This document shows, one piece after another, positions 50,242 to 64,000 of a stretch of DNA of 64,000 bases. The stretch is from Dipylidium caninum (lineage: Eukaryota; Platyhelminthes; Cestoda; Cyclophyllidea; Dipylidiidae), in contig QEYB01000841.1 in NCBI GenBank assembly GCA_017562135.1, positions 124,001 through 188,000 of the forward strand. Direction: 5' to 3'. Position 1 is the first letter of the stretch; every line of letters begins with the position of its first letter. Position numbers and translations under genes: made by a program. The notes below the pieces were generated by a model. That model was not told where the DNA came from, made no database searches, and saw nothing but the letters and a program-made list of their open reading frames with translations.

Positions 50242-53200
50242 CTTTAAGCCTGCGGGGCTGGAACTTTATGAGAGGATAGCAATTATTAGAGTCATGAAGG
50301 GGGACGCATCCGGCTCCAGGAAGCATGTCGTAGGCGTGACCAGGTTCCTGTGTGTTCGTGAGTCAAGTGGAATGATTCATCGGGGAAGATGGGGGATTTT
50401 GGATCGACTAGGTTAGGAGACGAGGGGGAAGCTGGCAATCAACAGGAGGTTATCATTGAAAAAAAAGACATCATCTCGACTTAGATGCGGATGAAAGCGC
50501 CTCAAATCAGAGTTGACGCCAAGATGCGTCAAACTTCGGAGGTATTGACGAGAGAACAAGTGAGCCCAGCCTCCCTGAAAGTGGTGGTCCGTGGTCAGAT
50601 GTACCGAGGACTCGGGCACTGCCGACAAACAACTTCACTTCAACCTGTGTGATCGCAATGCGACCCCCATAGAGTTTTGTGCATCGTATGGTTCGAGGGT
50701 TATTAAAATTGGTCCGCGTAAGTGGGTGCCACTTCTGCATTCTGCCTGGCGGCGGCGTTTCGTGCTTTCGCGACCTGTGAAGACGTGACGCCGTCCGTTT
50801 GTCACGTTCGGGCAAATAACTCTATCCTGCTTTTGGATCACTCTGTGATTCACTACTTCAACATTTCACCCAATTCAGTTGATGGTGCATGTTCTACCAC
50901 TATGGTAACACGCCCCCCTCTCTTCCTACCTCCAGGCGGGGGGGGGGCCTGGATCGTCACATCCTGGGTGACGTTTTCTGTCGGCATTCGAGGAGGCATT
51001 CATGCACTCAGCAAACTTATTCGTGTTGAAAATTCACAAGCCTCTCTTTTACCCTAACTCTTCGTTCACCGCGGGAAGTGGACCCCGGTCTTTCCGTTAG
51101 CCCTCCACGGGGGCCTCATCCCCTTAAGGTGGAGACACACTGCGTGAAGCACTGTGTGCTGAGGAGTAGAGTAATGGAAGACATGTCGAGACTGCGGAGA
51201 CCATCCCATCACCAGCATCCTGACACATACATACATACACACAAACACACATCCACACGCACTCGTACAAGTGTGAGTGTATGCTAATCACCGATTCCCT
51301 GCATAATCGTATGGTTTAGTCCGCGTTCACGCGGGTAGGGGGAATACGTACGCGATTTGAGAACCCCCTTTATTATGCTAATGTACAAGTGGGAGACGGG
51401 GTGGATTGCGGGTTTGGAGAGGAAAAGGGGACCGAGGCTGAGGGGAGGCGGACAGATATACAACGCCATGGGTCCGCTTTTACCTCGATTCCTAAGTCTC
51501 TGGAATAGCTAAGCCACTGCATTCATGATCTCGGCTTTGACAAAGGCATAACTTCATTATAATAATGTGCAGACTTACGGGGAGGGAGGTTGGATGATGA
51601 TGGTGGCGGCGGGGGGGATGGGGGGGGTTGGGACAACTGGTAGGTGGATCCCGACCAAAATAGAGCAATTTCTAGCCTCGTCACCTAATTGCTTCACCCT
51701 CCTCGTGTTGGGGGGAAGCACTACTTCCCCATAACTGAGTCTGTCAGCTATTGTCGACCCTTATTTTGTCAGTTGACAGAGCAATTGCCAAGCGGTAATA
51801 ATTCTGTAATTTCTCTATTCTCCATATAAAAAAGATGTCGGAAACCCTCCAGAAAAATTTTATGTTTTCACCTTTCAGGGCGTTAACTGTAAAGTGAATT
51901 TAAAGTTAAACTGGATGGAACCGTAAATAAGCCGGTAAGCCGAATTTGGTCAGAGGGTAATCATTTCGCCTTTCATTCCTCGATGCCCAGTTTCACCTTA
52001 TCGAGGTAATTGTGGTCGGCCAAAGACCTCGTTCAGCTTTGAGCCACACCCCCAAGTAGGATATTTACAAAATCACAACAGTGAGCCTCACCAGCTCACG
52101 ACTTTGACGCCTTCATTGTGGTGAAGCCCGATGGACTTGTATGATATCACTTGCCAGTTTCATCGAGCAGATTAAGTAGATAAAAGGAGCTAAAAGGGGA
52201 TCGGGTCGCGCAAGTTGGACGCTCGTGTGCATGTGTGTGTTTGCGTGTGTGAGTGTTAGCGCTTGCGCATGATAACGTCTCAAATAACCCCCAACGTTCG
52301 GCGTTCACAGTTGTGCTCACAAAAACTTCTCTCTACTCAGATTTCATCGCCTCAATCTTGCAGCAACGTTATTGTTTCCATTATCTTATTTCGTTTTGTT
52401 TGTTTGTTTTTTTTTCGCGCTTCACACACTTTAAAGTTGCGAGTTCGAGATAAGTAGCACTATGGGATAGGCGATCAATTGTTACAAAATTTCTGAGTTA
52501 AATTGAAATTTTTTGCTCGAAGTCTCTTCGGTCTTCGAGATACTACATTACCGCAAGTGAGCAATATTTGTTCATTAGTGGGGTTTATCAGTGGCGACAG
52601 GTAGGTAAAAAACCTCAGCTCCAAATGATGTGAAACAGTGAGATATCCAGGTAGTCTTAATTATCGGCGTAAGGTTGTTTAAATGGTAAGAATTACTAAA
52701 CCAATCGGGAAAAAAACCAGACATATTTGCTAATCACTTCCTGTATAGATTTACTACGTCATAAATTGGATTTGAGCGGCTTAGCACCAAAGTAAATGAG
52801 CTAACTTGGGGTTTAACTGCCTCTTCAACTTGCGCAGTTGATAAACCGCGGGGATAGAGTGAATTACCTTGTTAAAGAGCATCCAGGTCTGTCCTTTGTA
52901 CTGTTAAAGGGCTCCTTAATTGGAATTGTAATCACGAAAACAAACATGCTCCAAGAGGTCCCCATCTACTTTTGATAATCACGTACTCGAGAGCCACATG
53001 AAGACTGGTCGATAACAGACGCCAAGCTCGTTATGGAAACAACGACGGAGATTTGCTCCCAGGCCCACTCACCCACTAAACATGCCGGTGTAGCCTACAA
53101 TAGTAATCTGTCTCGTGGTTTCACCTGCTTGGACCAATTGATTTGGTAGACTTTAAAAAGGCGAGTACATAAAATAAAGGCATCATGTTGGAGGCTGAAC

Positions 53201-56200
53201 CTCTTCCTTCCCCCCATTTCGTCTGCGACAATGCTTTTAGTCACTTGTTTATGTGTTGCTATGGTTACCAATTCTTATGGTGGCATGTATTGTTCCCTCA
53301 TTTCTTTTGTATCCGTTCACGTGACAACTATTGGAACTACTTGTACTCAGCCACCTAATACAGTTTCGCTGACTTAAGGCACGTAAGCGACTTAGTTGAA
53401 GTGAACAAGTCTATTTCATATTCAAAATGAATGGGCATTAAGGCTTTTGGTTGAGACGCATCTATTTAAAACAAGCATAATAAATGAAGTTGAAATGCGG
53501 CAAGTTGATCTTAATTTGTGCCATCTAAATAAATATCGAAAATGTACCTAGGAGGTAAAATACAATATTAAATTCCGTTTATATTGCTACTGAAGTGTTC
53601 TTATTTAAGCACATTTGATAAATTGCCATTTTTTTCATAGTGCGAGTTTAAAAGGGAATTTGCTCAATGCTTACAGGTTATTTGAAAGGCGCGAGAAAAT
53701 CACCTGTGAGATGTTTTTTAGGGTGAAGTAAAGGCGAGTATTTGTCAGTAGATTGTCATGGTAACCAATAAACAGGTGCCTAAATAACGGGCTTTGACGA
53801 AAACTGCTCAACCTCATAAAGCGTGAAGTCGGCGGGCGTAGACGTATGAGTCACTTCAGAATGGCCGCCCTTGCCGGGCAAAATCCTCTCGCCCTATTAA
53901 GAAGGCAGATACCACACCTTTGCACGGCTCCACCAACAGCCCCACTCACTCCACTGGTCCCATCCGCTCAAGGTACTCTGGGCAGAGAGCGAGTTTGCCG
54001 CGGCGATTTGGCGTCATCAACTCATACCACCTAACTCAATCCATTCTGATCCAAAAAAGCGGACGGCCAAAATCATGCTTCACGTAATTTATTAGACTTG
54101 TGATCCACCTAGTTCCCGCTACTGGAGGATCCCCTCAAGTTTTTCTGGTTCTGACTTGGAGAAGAGTCATTACGGCCAAACACCTTAGTCCAAGACAATT
54201 TACCCGTGCCCAGTCGATTGTTCAGATGGGCGTGTCTCCGATTCTGCGGAGAACTGTAGTCTTTTGGTCCTTCTAAACGCCCTATACAATAAAATTTTAC
54301 GAAGACTTCATCTTGCTCAATGCACAATGCGATATTGTGAACGATAATCCTGCAATGAAAACGTTAACAGACGTTTCCTGTTCAACTTGTTTATATGAAC
54401 CATTTCAGAGTCAAATCTTCGTCTCGAATATCCTCCAGAACATCTGATTAAATGAAGCAATAATGTGGTTCCAACAATCCATTTTGTTCACTGAGCTCGC
54501 GTGGGTTAAATAAGTTGATATAGCCGGCCTAAAGCTGCCTTCTCCTGTAGGAAAAAGTCCTATCAAGTACTGATACACTTGTAGGCAGTGTTGCTGAGTG
54601 AGAACTCGGTAACCGAGGTCAAAGACAGTTATTATTCTTCCAAGTCTCATTTATCGGGTTAATTTGAGTATGACTAGGGTCCATTCTGAAGTTTGATTAC
54701 GTCTGGAAACTACGCACTAGGTTTTCTTTGTCCTCCAACGATATCTACAGATTGGAAATATACTATATGCCGGCGGATAAGTCTCGGAAATCAAACTCTC
54801 CCCTATCCAATCCTTTATAATCCTTAAGGATATTCTGGCCATTTGTTTATCCATCCGCTAAAGCTTGGTTCGAAGCATTACTTGTAAGAGTTGAGCATCG
54901 GGAAATGGAGACCGTACAAGACTACCAGGTACTTACGTTTTATACGGCGGTAACCTATGTAAATTAAAGCGTTTGTCCGACAATCTTTATTTTCCCCCTT
55001 ACTTTTGTGTCCTCTCCACCGGTTGCCATAACAACAGGAGCTGGCATGGCCTAGTCTACGTTGACATAGCAGAGCCGATAGGCGTCGACCGTGACTCATG
55101 AGTCAGTCACTCCATGGGCAAAAGGAAATTGCTGCTTAGTCAATGACCTTGGAAGAGGAGCTGAGGTGACAGTATCCCTATTGGTCGACGCGTATAGGCC
55201 TCAACAAAGTTACCCACAGACTTTGCGAATTACACTGAAAACTAGAAGGGATGAGTGAATAATAGCATTAATGGGATACCCAACAGTATGATACATTTGA
55301 TGTGAGCACCCACTCCCTATAATCTCGGTAAACCCTCCCATAACTACGGTTCTGGACACCTCCTAATCGTATTGTAGAATTTTCTTCGTTGAAAACTAAC
55401 AAGGGAACGCTAGATTCGAGGCTGAACCCATTGCATTCTAACCATGACCCGTTAGTAAGGTCCCATCAGTCGCCGATGAGGAGTTGGGAAGGCCTGCAAA
55501 CCTTAACAGGTTTATGCAAATTACCTTACCACAGCCACCCTTATCCCGATGCCACAGGCCATAGAGACGAATGACGACGGTGCGTGTTCCTCAAAAGACA
55601 CATCTCATTAGTGTTTACAAACACGCCCCAGATTTTCCCTCTGTAAATAAAACATCTACCATACCGACTTAGCTTATTACGTCTCACAAAGGCAAGGAAG
55701 AGAGTGAGGGGTGAACTAACCATTAAAGTCCTATTGAAATTGTTTAGAAATAATGTTCAAAGCGTGTACATCCCACAGGCATTTTAATGGTTCTACGGTT
55801 AACCATGGAATAGAGAGAGGCGATCACAAGCCCGACAACGAGTTACACAATAAGAAAGGATATAAAGTAATTTTAACAAGAGTAAAACGAGTGGGAAAAT
55901 TAGGCTTCCGGGGATGCCTCGTCGGAATTGACCGCGAGGAGTGTGAGCAAATAACTATACAGGCGGAATGAAATTCAAAAAGTATGGAAGGAAGGAAAGA
56001 TGCTTACATGGAATGTAAGTGGGAATGAGGAATCCCTTTTGTTGAGTGGAAAATAAAGCCTACTTAATGGTTCATAAGTAGGGCGTATAGGCCCTATCAG
56101 AGATCAGTGACCATACGAAGAGAATGCATATACAGGAGGGAGATTGAGCACATTTATCAGTCATCCCAGACAGTCTGGGTGAACAGCAGCGGCTACTGGA

Positions 56201-56335
56201 GCTATGCCTTGACTGCCATTACCGTGCAAGGCGGAGGCAGTGAAACGCCTAAGCGAGTTTCGTTCAGACGACCCATCCTGAAAAGTAAACTAAGGATTAG
56301 CCAAAGTGAATGCAATTTTTCGTCTGCCACTGCTC

Positions 56336-59300
56336 TTAGACCAAGCTAACCCTTTCCATAGTTGCGAAGTTAAAGGTTCTCGGGTTTTTAAATTGCGTTT
56401 CGATTGAATGACCCATTATGCGATTGATAATTTCCTTTGAGGAGGGACGTTGCAAATGGTTAACTCGGCAACAGTCCACTGCCAAATCAAGAAACCACTG
56501 TGGACAATCTGGTGGCACAGGCAAGTATCCTTATCAAGTCCAAATTCCTATAAATAAAAATAAAGTTAATAGGTATTATTGAAATTCATACTTAAGGCAA
56601 TACGTGCACACCCATTGCACGAGCGTAGGGAGATGATTATTTCAAACTTACAGAGGTGCGAGGAATGGTGGTCCCGTTATTTACCAGACGCACGATGAGT
56701 TCACAGACAAGAAGACCAAAGGCGAAGATGTCAGCAGCAGGAGAATAGGGTGCTAATTTGCGCAGGCACTCCGGTGCGGTGCAATAGGCGCTACCCGCTA
56801 TTATCGTCGTGTCGACGTTGCGCCTGTCAACGGATAAACATACTATTGCATAGCCGCAGCTTGATTCCGTCTCTTACGACCCAGGATACCCGGCCTAAAC
56901 CGCGTCACACTCACCCGTTGTTTATGCGGTGAATCAGGTGACTAACAGTTTGAAAAAGTTAAGTTGACGGTTTACGACCTTGGCTAAATTCTTTACGAAG
57001 GTCTCCTTCGACAAAGGTGTCATTATATGTGAGACAAGGTGTGATTGTAAATTGATTAAGTTGTCTGTTCTATCCACCCAAGAAGGCGCAATTTAGTATG
57101 CCAGACAGACCCGAGAAAATCCCGAGTTCAACTACGTAAATTACTAAGCTCACCCAGCAATGCATGCTGTTGTGCTTCTCTCTCGTGTTGTCTGCTTTGG
57201 TCATTTGGATAAGATATTGCGTCGTAGAGATGGTTTAAACTTAGTAAGGCAACAGTGAGGCCGAGTGCCTTTGTTGTCCCCGAGAGTACGTAAAACAATG
57301 GAATGGGGAGGGTAAAGGGCGCTTTTCAAGGTCAATTCACTTAGGCTTTGGTAGTGCAAATTGTTGAAGAGAGGAGGGGAAAGGAGGAGGATAGCACTTT
57401 CGTATGCAAATGCTGAAAAATGTCAACTCAGTGCAAAAAGGCTTGTAGATCACATCCTTCTACTACAACTTTGTTTATACTACTTCATTGTGAGGAAAAT
57501 TAGCTTAAGTTAAATCGGCTAAAAGAACCACGAGTAGTCTAGTGTCTTCTTTCTATTGACGGATGAAATAATCATAGGAACTTGAAGGGAAAGTGATGAA
57601 ATGGGATAAACTGCCCCATTTTACATAAAATAGTGAATGGAGGGGAGGGGGCAATAAATAATTTTGCCGAGCAAGCAAACAAGACTAGAGAGACAAATTA
57701 GCATATAAAATTAAGATGGCACTAGGATTAATCTCGACTAATAAAGTGCTATGCCAATACATGAAACATGAGTAAAGATGAATAGCCAAAATGGGGGAAA
57801 AAAAGAGATAAAAGTTTGCCTACCACGATCCCATTTCGAATTAGGCATTCGCGGTGCAGGGAATAAATTGGAGAGGAGAAAATGAAAGTAAAACACGGCT
57901 CTACAGATCGGCGTTTTGGTAATATTCTAGTAGTATTTCGAATGCACGCCTAATCCAAATTTTAAAAAAAATTACTAATAATAAACTACTATTAACGAAG
58001 AAAGAACATGCATATGGAAAAGTGAGATAAGGCTACGCACTGTCGCAAATCAAGGCAAACTCCCAGATCACCGACGACGGCAGTGTAGGGGGGATAGTGA
58101 TGATACCGATGGAAGAAGCTGGGGGGAGCGACGGAAGGCGAGATCTTGGGCAATCCAGCAGCAGGGGAGCCGGGAATCCAAAGCTCGGTCATCTGATCGA
58201 TGCTCATCCCATTGGACGGTTCTGATTGCATAGGTGCAGAGGTCTCACCGCCACTACCGTTGCGACTCCCTGCCCAACCTGACAGTGGCATGGGCCCATC
58301 AAAGTTGACGCGGATGAAAATGTTCTAGAATACAAAGATGTTTTGACCAATTTTATGTTTACCTATAATATTTCAGTTTATTTTTTAGCGTTATTAACAA
58401 ACTCAGTCAAACTTCCTGAGCCCTTGCCTTAGAAGTTTGCTGACAATTAGGTGACGTGAATGGGCGAATGAGGAAGGACGCAGTGAGGGAGAGATGTTAA
58501 AAAGGCCTCGATTCTTAGTAGGCTATCCATTTCAAAAATCCACACTATGACTATCAACTGGATATAATCAGATGTCCACGGATTTAGTTCGAATATACTG
58601 TTAGTGCGAAGAGGTAATGACGCTCGTCCTCGTTCTCCTGATAAACACCTCTTAACTTATTCGTTCCTAGAATCGCGTTTGCTTCGTGTACTTGAAGAAA
58701 CTCCAAGTTGACTTGTTAAATATTCCATTAATGTAGTTGAACATCGCCCAGGAAAGGTGCTCCCTTCCCTCTCCTGTGGAGAATTAAAACCAAAACCCTC
58801 TTTAGGATCAGAAAATTGCGACTTTGCTAGACGGCTATCAGGCCTAATTATGCTGAAGAAAGACACCAGCGGAGGATAATTTACCTTTTAGAACAGTCTG
58901 ACAAGATACCATATGAAGTTGCCTCGATTATAGACAAATTAGCTTAGCGTGCAGTCAGTAGATAGTCCTATACGTAGCGAGAGTAACAAATAACTTAAAG
59001 TATGGGCCTAGACGATGGAGATTTCGTGGCAAAACGGAAGTGGGGACGGAGTCGTAATGGACATGGTTTCACTTGCACTAACTTGAGTGGGACCGATAAT
59101 AAAGACAGTCTTGAAAATACACATGGGAGATTTCACGAATAGAAGTCACAAAAATCATAAAAAGTGATAATATAATAAAGTTCGCAATAGGTATTGCCAA
59201 TGGTTATTAGCTTCCCGTACCCTCGTAGACAAGTGTCGCGGGAGTATATGGTAAAAAGAGTTTGATTTATTCGTTTTTTTCGCCGCCGCGATCGTTGGAT

Positions 59301-62300
59301 AAAGCTACCATGTAGGCCCGTTAGGTGGCCTCCAATATAAAGTCCTCTAATTGCTAGTGTACCGAAACTTAGTTGATATCGTAGTTAACTTCATTGTTAA
59401 CCGGCATTAGAGAAGACTGCAACTTGGACAATCAGCCCTCCAACCAGGCTTATAACCATCGAGGCATATTGATAGAATGTAAGCAAATTCACAGAAAAAA
59501 ATAATGCCGATTTCGCGTCACTTCAACGATGAATGAACTTTTCATAACTTAGTAAATGGTAATTTACGCTCAAAATCCAGATCTGTCCGTCGCTCTGTTA
59601 TTCGAAACTATCGAGTTCTCTCAAGAATCTAGCAGGATTGTCAATGGTGCGCTAAACAACGCTAAAGTCAGGAGTTAAAAACACGGTAGAATGCTTAAAA
59701 GTCTAATATTTCAACAAACTATCAGTTCCATTAAAAGAGAATGTAGTCTAATTAATTTTGAAAAAAAAAAACAAATGACTCACGGTAGGCACTCAGTCAC
59801 GCGATCCAACCATCTGAATGCCGTATGACAAATGAACCTTGATCGCAACCTGAGACGGAATCGCACTTTCTTTGAAAATATTCACAACAATATACATGAC
59901 AAAACTAAATCTAATGATAATTTTGCTTGAGGTCGGAGTATTACATCATGTTACTATGCCCGGCTTCATTGGCATATGACAAGTGGATTTGAACAGTATA
60001 ATGCATGTGGTGACAGTTCGAAAGTGATAGGAGTGACGTGCGACCTCTCTAACTATCCTGTCATTCGACCATCACATGATGCGAGTTGAGTTATTAAAAA
60101 TTTTAACAACGGGTTGCATTTTGAAGCGGCAATATCTTCGTTCACAGTGACAAGTATTTTGCTCAGCATGCTCAATTTCCCACTGCCTTAACGCCCACGG
60201 AAAGTTGCATTTCAGTAACATAAATTATCGGTTGGTCCAAAAATTACTACTCGATAAACAAAAGGCGCTTTGTCATATCTAAGTGTATGAGAAGTTTTTC
60301 GTGCGTCAAACAGGGAGGGAGTTGAAGGGGGTCACTTGTCCTTGCATGACGTGTATATGAAGGTCATAAAAGGCTACCCTATACTCACCTCCGTTGTATT
60401 CAATGTTTCTAACAGCAATAGTAAAAGGGGTTTTGTAGGAGAAAAATTGAGGAACAGAGGGTTCCAAAAGATGTCAATGAAGGTATGACCCTCACTGCCC
60501 ACCTTTTAGGTGATCAAAATGAACTTGACCCGAAAGCCATAGAGACTTGGGTGTGAGAACGACAACAATCCGGAGTATGATTTTTTTACAAAACTATATG
60601 TTGTATAATCGTCTTCATTATAATAATCATAAATGTTCCTCTCAGTCTTTAAGATCTAATTAACTTCTTTATGAGCTATTAACTCAATTTTATCTAGTAC
60701 GTTAGAACTTAATATTCATTGAAGCAATGGTCAAAACAACACACGAAAGTAAGGATGATAACATTAGCTACCCAGTAGCTTTAGCAAAACACATCCACCA
60801 ACAGATTTGAAATTACATCCACCCCTACTGGATGTAATTAAAACTCGAGACATCGAAAACATCAAAGTCTCTTAAATACGTGAGTTTTAAGTGTACTTAT
60901 GAGATCAATTTATCATGCTATCAGAAGGAGTGCGGTATGAAACACTTAAGACTAATCGACCTTTCAAATAGGTATAGCAAAAAGTCTCTTTGAGGCATGA
61001 CGAGGGGAAGAAGGGTTGGTGACAAAAAAGTTGGTGATAGCGTGATTCAGCACCTCATAGAGCGGAGATGCCGTTAAATTCATAGGTAAGGTTGAATATT
61101 GAACACGGAATATCAATTAAGGCTGGTTAAATGATAATTCATCATAGCAAGCAGCGGCATCTGTTGGAAAGCCAGCGCAGAGTAAGGTCACTGAGTTTAG
61201 TGACACTTGTGTTAACCAAAACAGATCAAGATTAACTGTTTTGAACAGGTTTAAAGCGCTAAAGATCGGGGGACACTATGAAGGGGTCAGCAATTGTGAC
61301 TATAGAATCTAAAGTAATTCTTCCAAAATACGGTACAACTTTTATTGGGGACATGAACGTAACCAGAAAAAAAGACACAAAATAGAAGGCATCCAGAATA
61401 ACATAAACCCATCGTCTAAGTTTTGTACAGTACAACTACAAATCTCACTCAAAATTCACGTCTAGTACACTGCGGGTGCAACACCAAGGCGAATTCTTTA
61501 CAGACTCCAGCACGACATTTAGGTGACGTAAATATGAGATGAAAAAAATATACCAAATTTGATAGCATGCTATTCAACCTCTCAATATAATACCCGCATT
61601 TTCACACGGGTAATAAATGCCCTCCATCCGTTTTTGTCAAGGACGCAAGCTGCGTAAACGTTTCAGTTCATATCATTGTGTTAGGTGGAACCGTTATAAC
61701 AAGATTGGAAAAAATGCCGTTAAGTGCAAGGCCAAAAATATCATATACGAACATCAAAGTGTTAAATGTAATGAGTTTTCTCCACCAGTGCCAGAACATG
61801 ATCACAATACATCTTACAGTTAAATAACAACATTGTGATAAATCTTAAGATAAGGAGAACACAGAAAGCTTCATGATCCCAAGACCTACAAGAATCGAGG
61901 ACTTATAGCATCTTAAGAATAGGTAGGATTTTAATTAGATGTTAGTAAAGGAGTGATCAAAAGACAAGCTAATTATATTGCGAATAAAGCGCATTTAGTG
62001 GAAACGATGTTCGTGGATTTCTACTTGCCAGCTAATCAAAAGGGCATTCCCGATTACCTAATTTTATCGCCTATCCTACCACTAGCATAAATGAGTTTGA
62101 CCCCAAAGTTCCAGAGGACTTCAGCATTAATGAAGAGTCGGTGATCTGTGTGGATTTTTATAACTAGAATGGAAAACGACTACAAGAAGCGTTCGGAGAC
62201 GGGATTAATTAAAATAACTAGTTTAGGTTATGATGGTAAAATCACAGCTTCGCTAAATATACCGAATTTGCCAAGTAAGATGGGATACAGAAGACGCAAG

Positions 62301-64000
62301 ACTTCCCCAAAAACTACCAACTAGACAAGCAGTTTTTTTCTACGATTTCCATCATTAGTGAAAAAAAATAATTTTTACTTTCTTAATTTACTATGGAAAA
62401 CCTTTGAAGCATTCTCTAACAGGTTAAGCATACCTCTCATGTAAAAGAATAATCGTTTATCCTAACACTTTGATGGCATGGTAGTAAATGTTGAAATAAG
62501 GTTAGACTACGATCAGTTTTCATTGAGCTTTGATGACTGGTAATTTGGGGAAGAACAGGGTCAGGGGACCATCTCTCAGAAGGTCTAAAAACGAGGAATC
62601 GGATACGTGTAGGCAGATAAATTCATTAAGTGAAGATTTTATTTCTAAATAAGAAAGCAATTTGTCTGAAGACATAAACGGTATTGGCACCGAATCAAGT
62701 GTATATGATCGTATCGCTTCAGCGCCAAATTATCCCAAATAGGAAAGTAATTTCGCCGCATTATAACATTACAACACACTGTAGTTAGTCCGATAGAAAC
62801 ATAAAAAGTGAATGCACAAATGGGGCAAAAGAGATTTTAAGTACATTGTGGAGGAGCCAAATAGAACTCACTTGAGACGATAAATCGCGATGAATAAGAA
62901 GATGTTCATGAAGGTGACGTAGTCCCCGAATAATGTCATGCGCCAAACTAATGCGACAGCTCCATGGAAGAGGGGCGGAGGTCGCGGTCAGGAGATCTAC
63001 TAGACTGCCCCCGTTGGCGTACTGACAAGAATTATGAGAAACCAATTAAATGATCGTTAGTGCCGATCGTACTTACCGATGTCCACAAAACAGGAATATT
63101 TGGAATACAAAGGGCAAGAAATTACACTAGATGTAAAAAATAATATGCGAAGGCAGTACTTTCTTCCCTCCCACGCATGAAATAGTGATTCCGATGGGTT
63201 TTTTATAAATAAGCTTCGGTGAAATAAAACATACAGTTCTAAAAGTAGCACATGACAATTTGGCAACCGAGCAGTGAAAATTAGAAACGACAGGATTCGG
63301 TTTGTTGAAACATGAAACGACTATTAATAAGTACTTGATCACATCGCATTATCAAATAGAAAGATGCACCCGACCGGAATAGTAAGAACACACCCAACTA
63401 TATCAAATAAAGGAATCAACGGGATTAATATATGACAAAGACACGAATATGGAATTAATGAAAGAATGTATAATAAGATGAGTGCTTCTCCACAATAACT
63501 GAATTAATCGACTAAAACAGACGTGGAAAATATTCATACGTAATGGGATGGAGCATCAGATACATACACAGCATATAGTGATCATGATAAACAGTACTTA
63601 CTTCTGTCAGGCACGCTAATTTTCCACCAATTATGCATGCACCGTAGAGTCTAAAGAGATGGATAACGAGGGAAATTTTATAATAGTTATAAGTGGGTAC
63701 CGATTCATTTTAATAACTTTATGACCTCTTATCAAGGCCGAAATTAAATGTGTGAAATTGTGTCTCTGCGCTCAGAAGATTACAAGAACAAGAAAACCAA
63801 ATTCATAATTATCCAGAATGCTTCATTTAAGTGCGAAAGACAAATATGTGAGTACGTTTAAGGACCGACATTAGTTTTATACCGACTACGCGATAGGTAA
63901 GGGGACGTACGTACCGCTGTACATTTTCATGTCTTAGTCCTCTAAGTATTTCGATTTCCCTTCTTTGAATGCTGGCAGAAGGAGATATCTTGAGTGCCAA
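56336..64000 (-). CDS. TESK: TESK-family protein kinase, N-terminus beyond the window
   Basis: TESK kinases are LIMK relatives that phosphorylate cofilin and steer actin dynamics. Exons: 64000-63915, 63650-63602, 63021-62872, 58324-58041, 56823-56652 and 56547-56336; all but the last continue in phase. Order: LALKI (ATP-site Lys) with REIEIL (helix C Glu) and RHENVQR; YGACIIGGKLACLTE; YANGGSLVDLL; HLHEHLLIHRDLSSQ then NIFIR (catalytic loop); YTAVVGDLGVCLD (activation-loop start); AGSAYCTAPECL and ADIFAFGLLVCELI; finally EFGLD, DCPQWFLDLAVDCC and QRPS. TAVVGDxG and AFGxxxCELI favour TESK over LIMK. Oddities: DLG instead of DFG, a long insert between HRDLSSQN and DLG, and a one-base frame break after EFGLDKDT. 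The 3' end after 56,336 is uncertain. The glycine loop is off the window. Confidence 0.85.
58041..58324 (-). CDS. TESK: TESK-like kinase exon with insert and DLG motif
   Basis: The exon starts NIFIRVNFDGPM directly after the HRDLSSQ exon, then carries a Gly/Ser/Pro-rich stretch of roughly 60-70 residues before HHYPPYTAVVGDLG. In human TESK1 this interval is only about 15-20 residues. Acceptor TTCTAG and donor GTGCGT keep the phase with both neighbours, so the insert looks like real coding sequence. Confidence 0.75.
60811..60839. repeat. Perfect 11-bp hairpin
   Basis: AATTACATCCA and its exact reverse complement are separated by CCCCTAC, in the long intron of the kinase gene. Confidence 0.9.

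Larger units (their letters stand above)
49128..56335. other. Gene-poor region between FOXJ1 and the TESK-like gene
   Basis: No exon with a recognisable domain is visible in about 7 kb. The region includes the FOXJ1 3' UTR on the left and possibly further C-terminal exons or 3' UTR of the kinase on the right. A C-rich tract lies at about 49,800-49,845, G runs at 50,938-50,947 and 51,610-51,630, and a CA/CATA tract at about 51,225-51,265. A 140-codon minus-strand frame (49,819-50,241) is unassigned. Confidence 0.4.

Noticed and set aside
56336..64000. LIM kinase as identity of the minus-strand kinase
   Set aside because: TAVVGDxG and AFGxxxCELI fit TESK better, and no LIM or PDZ exon is seen; the missing N-terminus leaves some doubt.

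Overview
The window is animal nuclear DNA: split genes with GT-AG introns (several only about 35-75 nt), low-complexity spacers and no operons. Short introns and an invertebrate-type classical cadherin (cadherin repeats, primitive classic cadherin domain, EGF/LamG modules, one membrane span, catenin-binding tail) suggest a protostome. A flatworm, possibly a tapeworm, is my best guess but is not proved. Exons below were placed by joining open frames at splice sites whose phases agree.

Layout, left to right. 1-2.5 kb: no recognisable gene. 2.5-6.0 kb (-): zyxin/LPP-type LIM protein. 6.96-9.01 kb: left arm of a large inverted repeat. 8.67-42.0 kb (-): one giant neural-cadherin (CadN-like) gene with at least 36 exons and about 2,850 or more codons, from signal peptide to catenin-binding tail. 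16.97-17.79 kb: right arm of the inverted repeat, inside this gene. 43.1-43.9 kb (+): SAP18. 43.97-44.68 kb (-): mitochondrial ribosomal protein L21, tail to tail with SAP18. 46.2-49.1 kb (+): FOXJ1-type forkhead factor. 49.1-56.3 kb: gene-poor. 56.3-64.0 kb (-): TESK-family protein kinase whose N-terminus lies beyond the right edge.

The most unusual structure is the inverted repeat. Its left arm holds the cadherin gene's real last exon plus an antisense copy of part of a LamG exon. Its right arm holds that real LamG exon plus an antisense copy of the last exon. The 8 kb between the arms encodes the second LamG domain, last EGF, membrane span and juxtamembrane tail, so pairing of the arms in the pre-mRNA, or recombination between them, would act on exactly the membrane-anchoring part.

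Several conserved exons show apparent single-base frame breaks, some in homopolymer runs. These look more like assembly indels than dead genes. Zyxin, cadherin and TESK are all actin/adhesion genes; whether their proximity matters is unknown.
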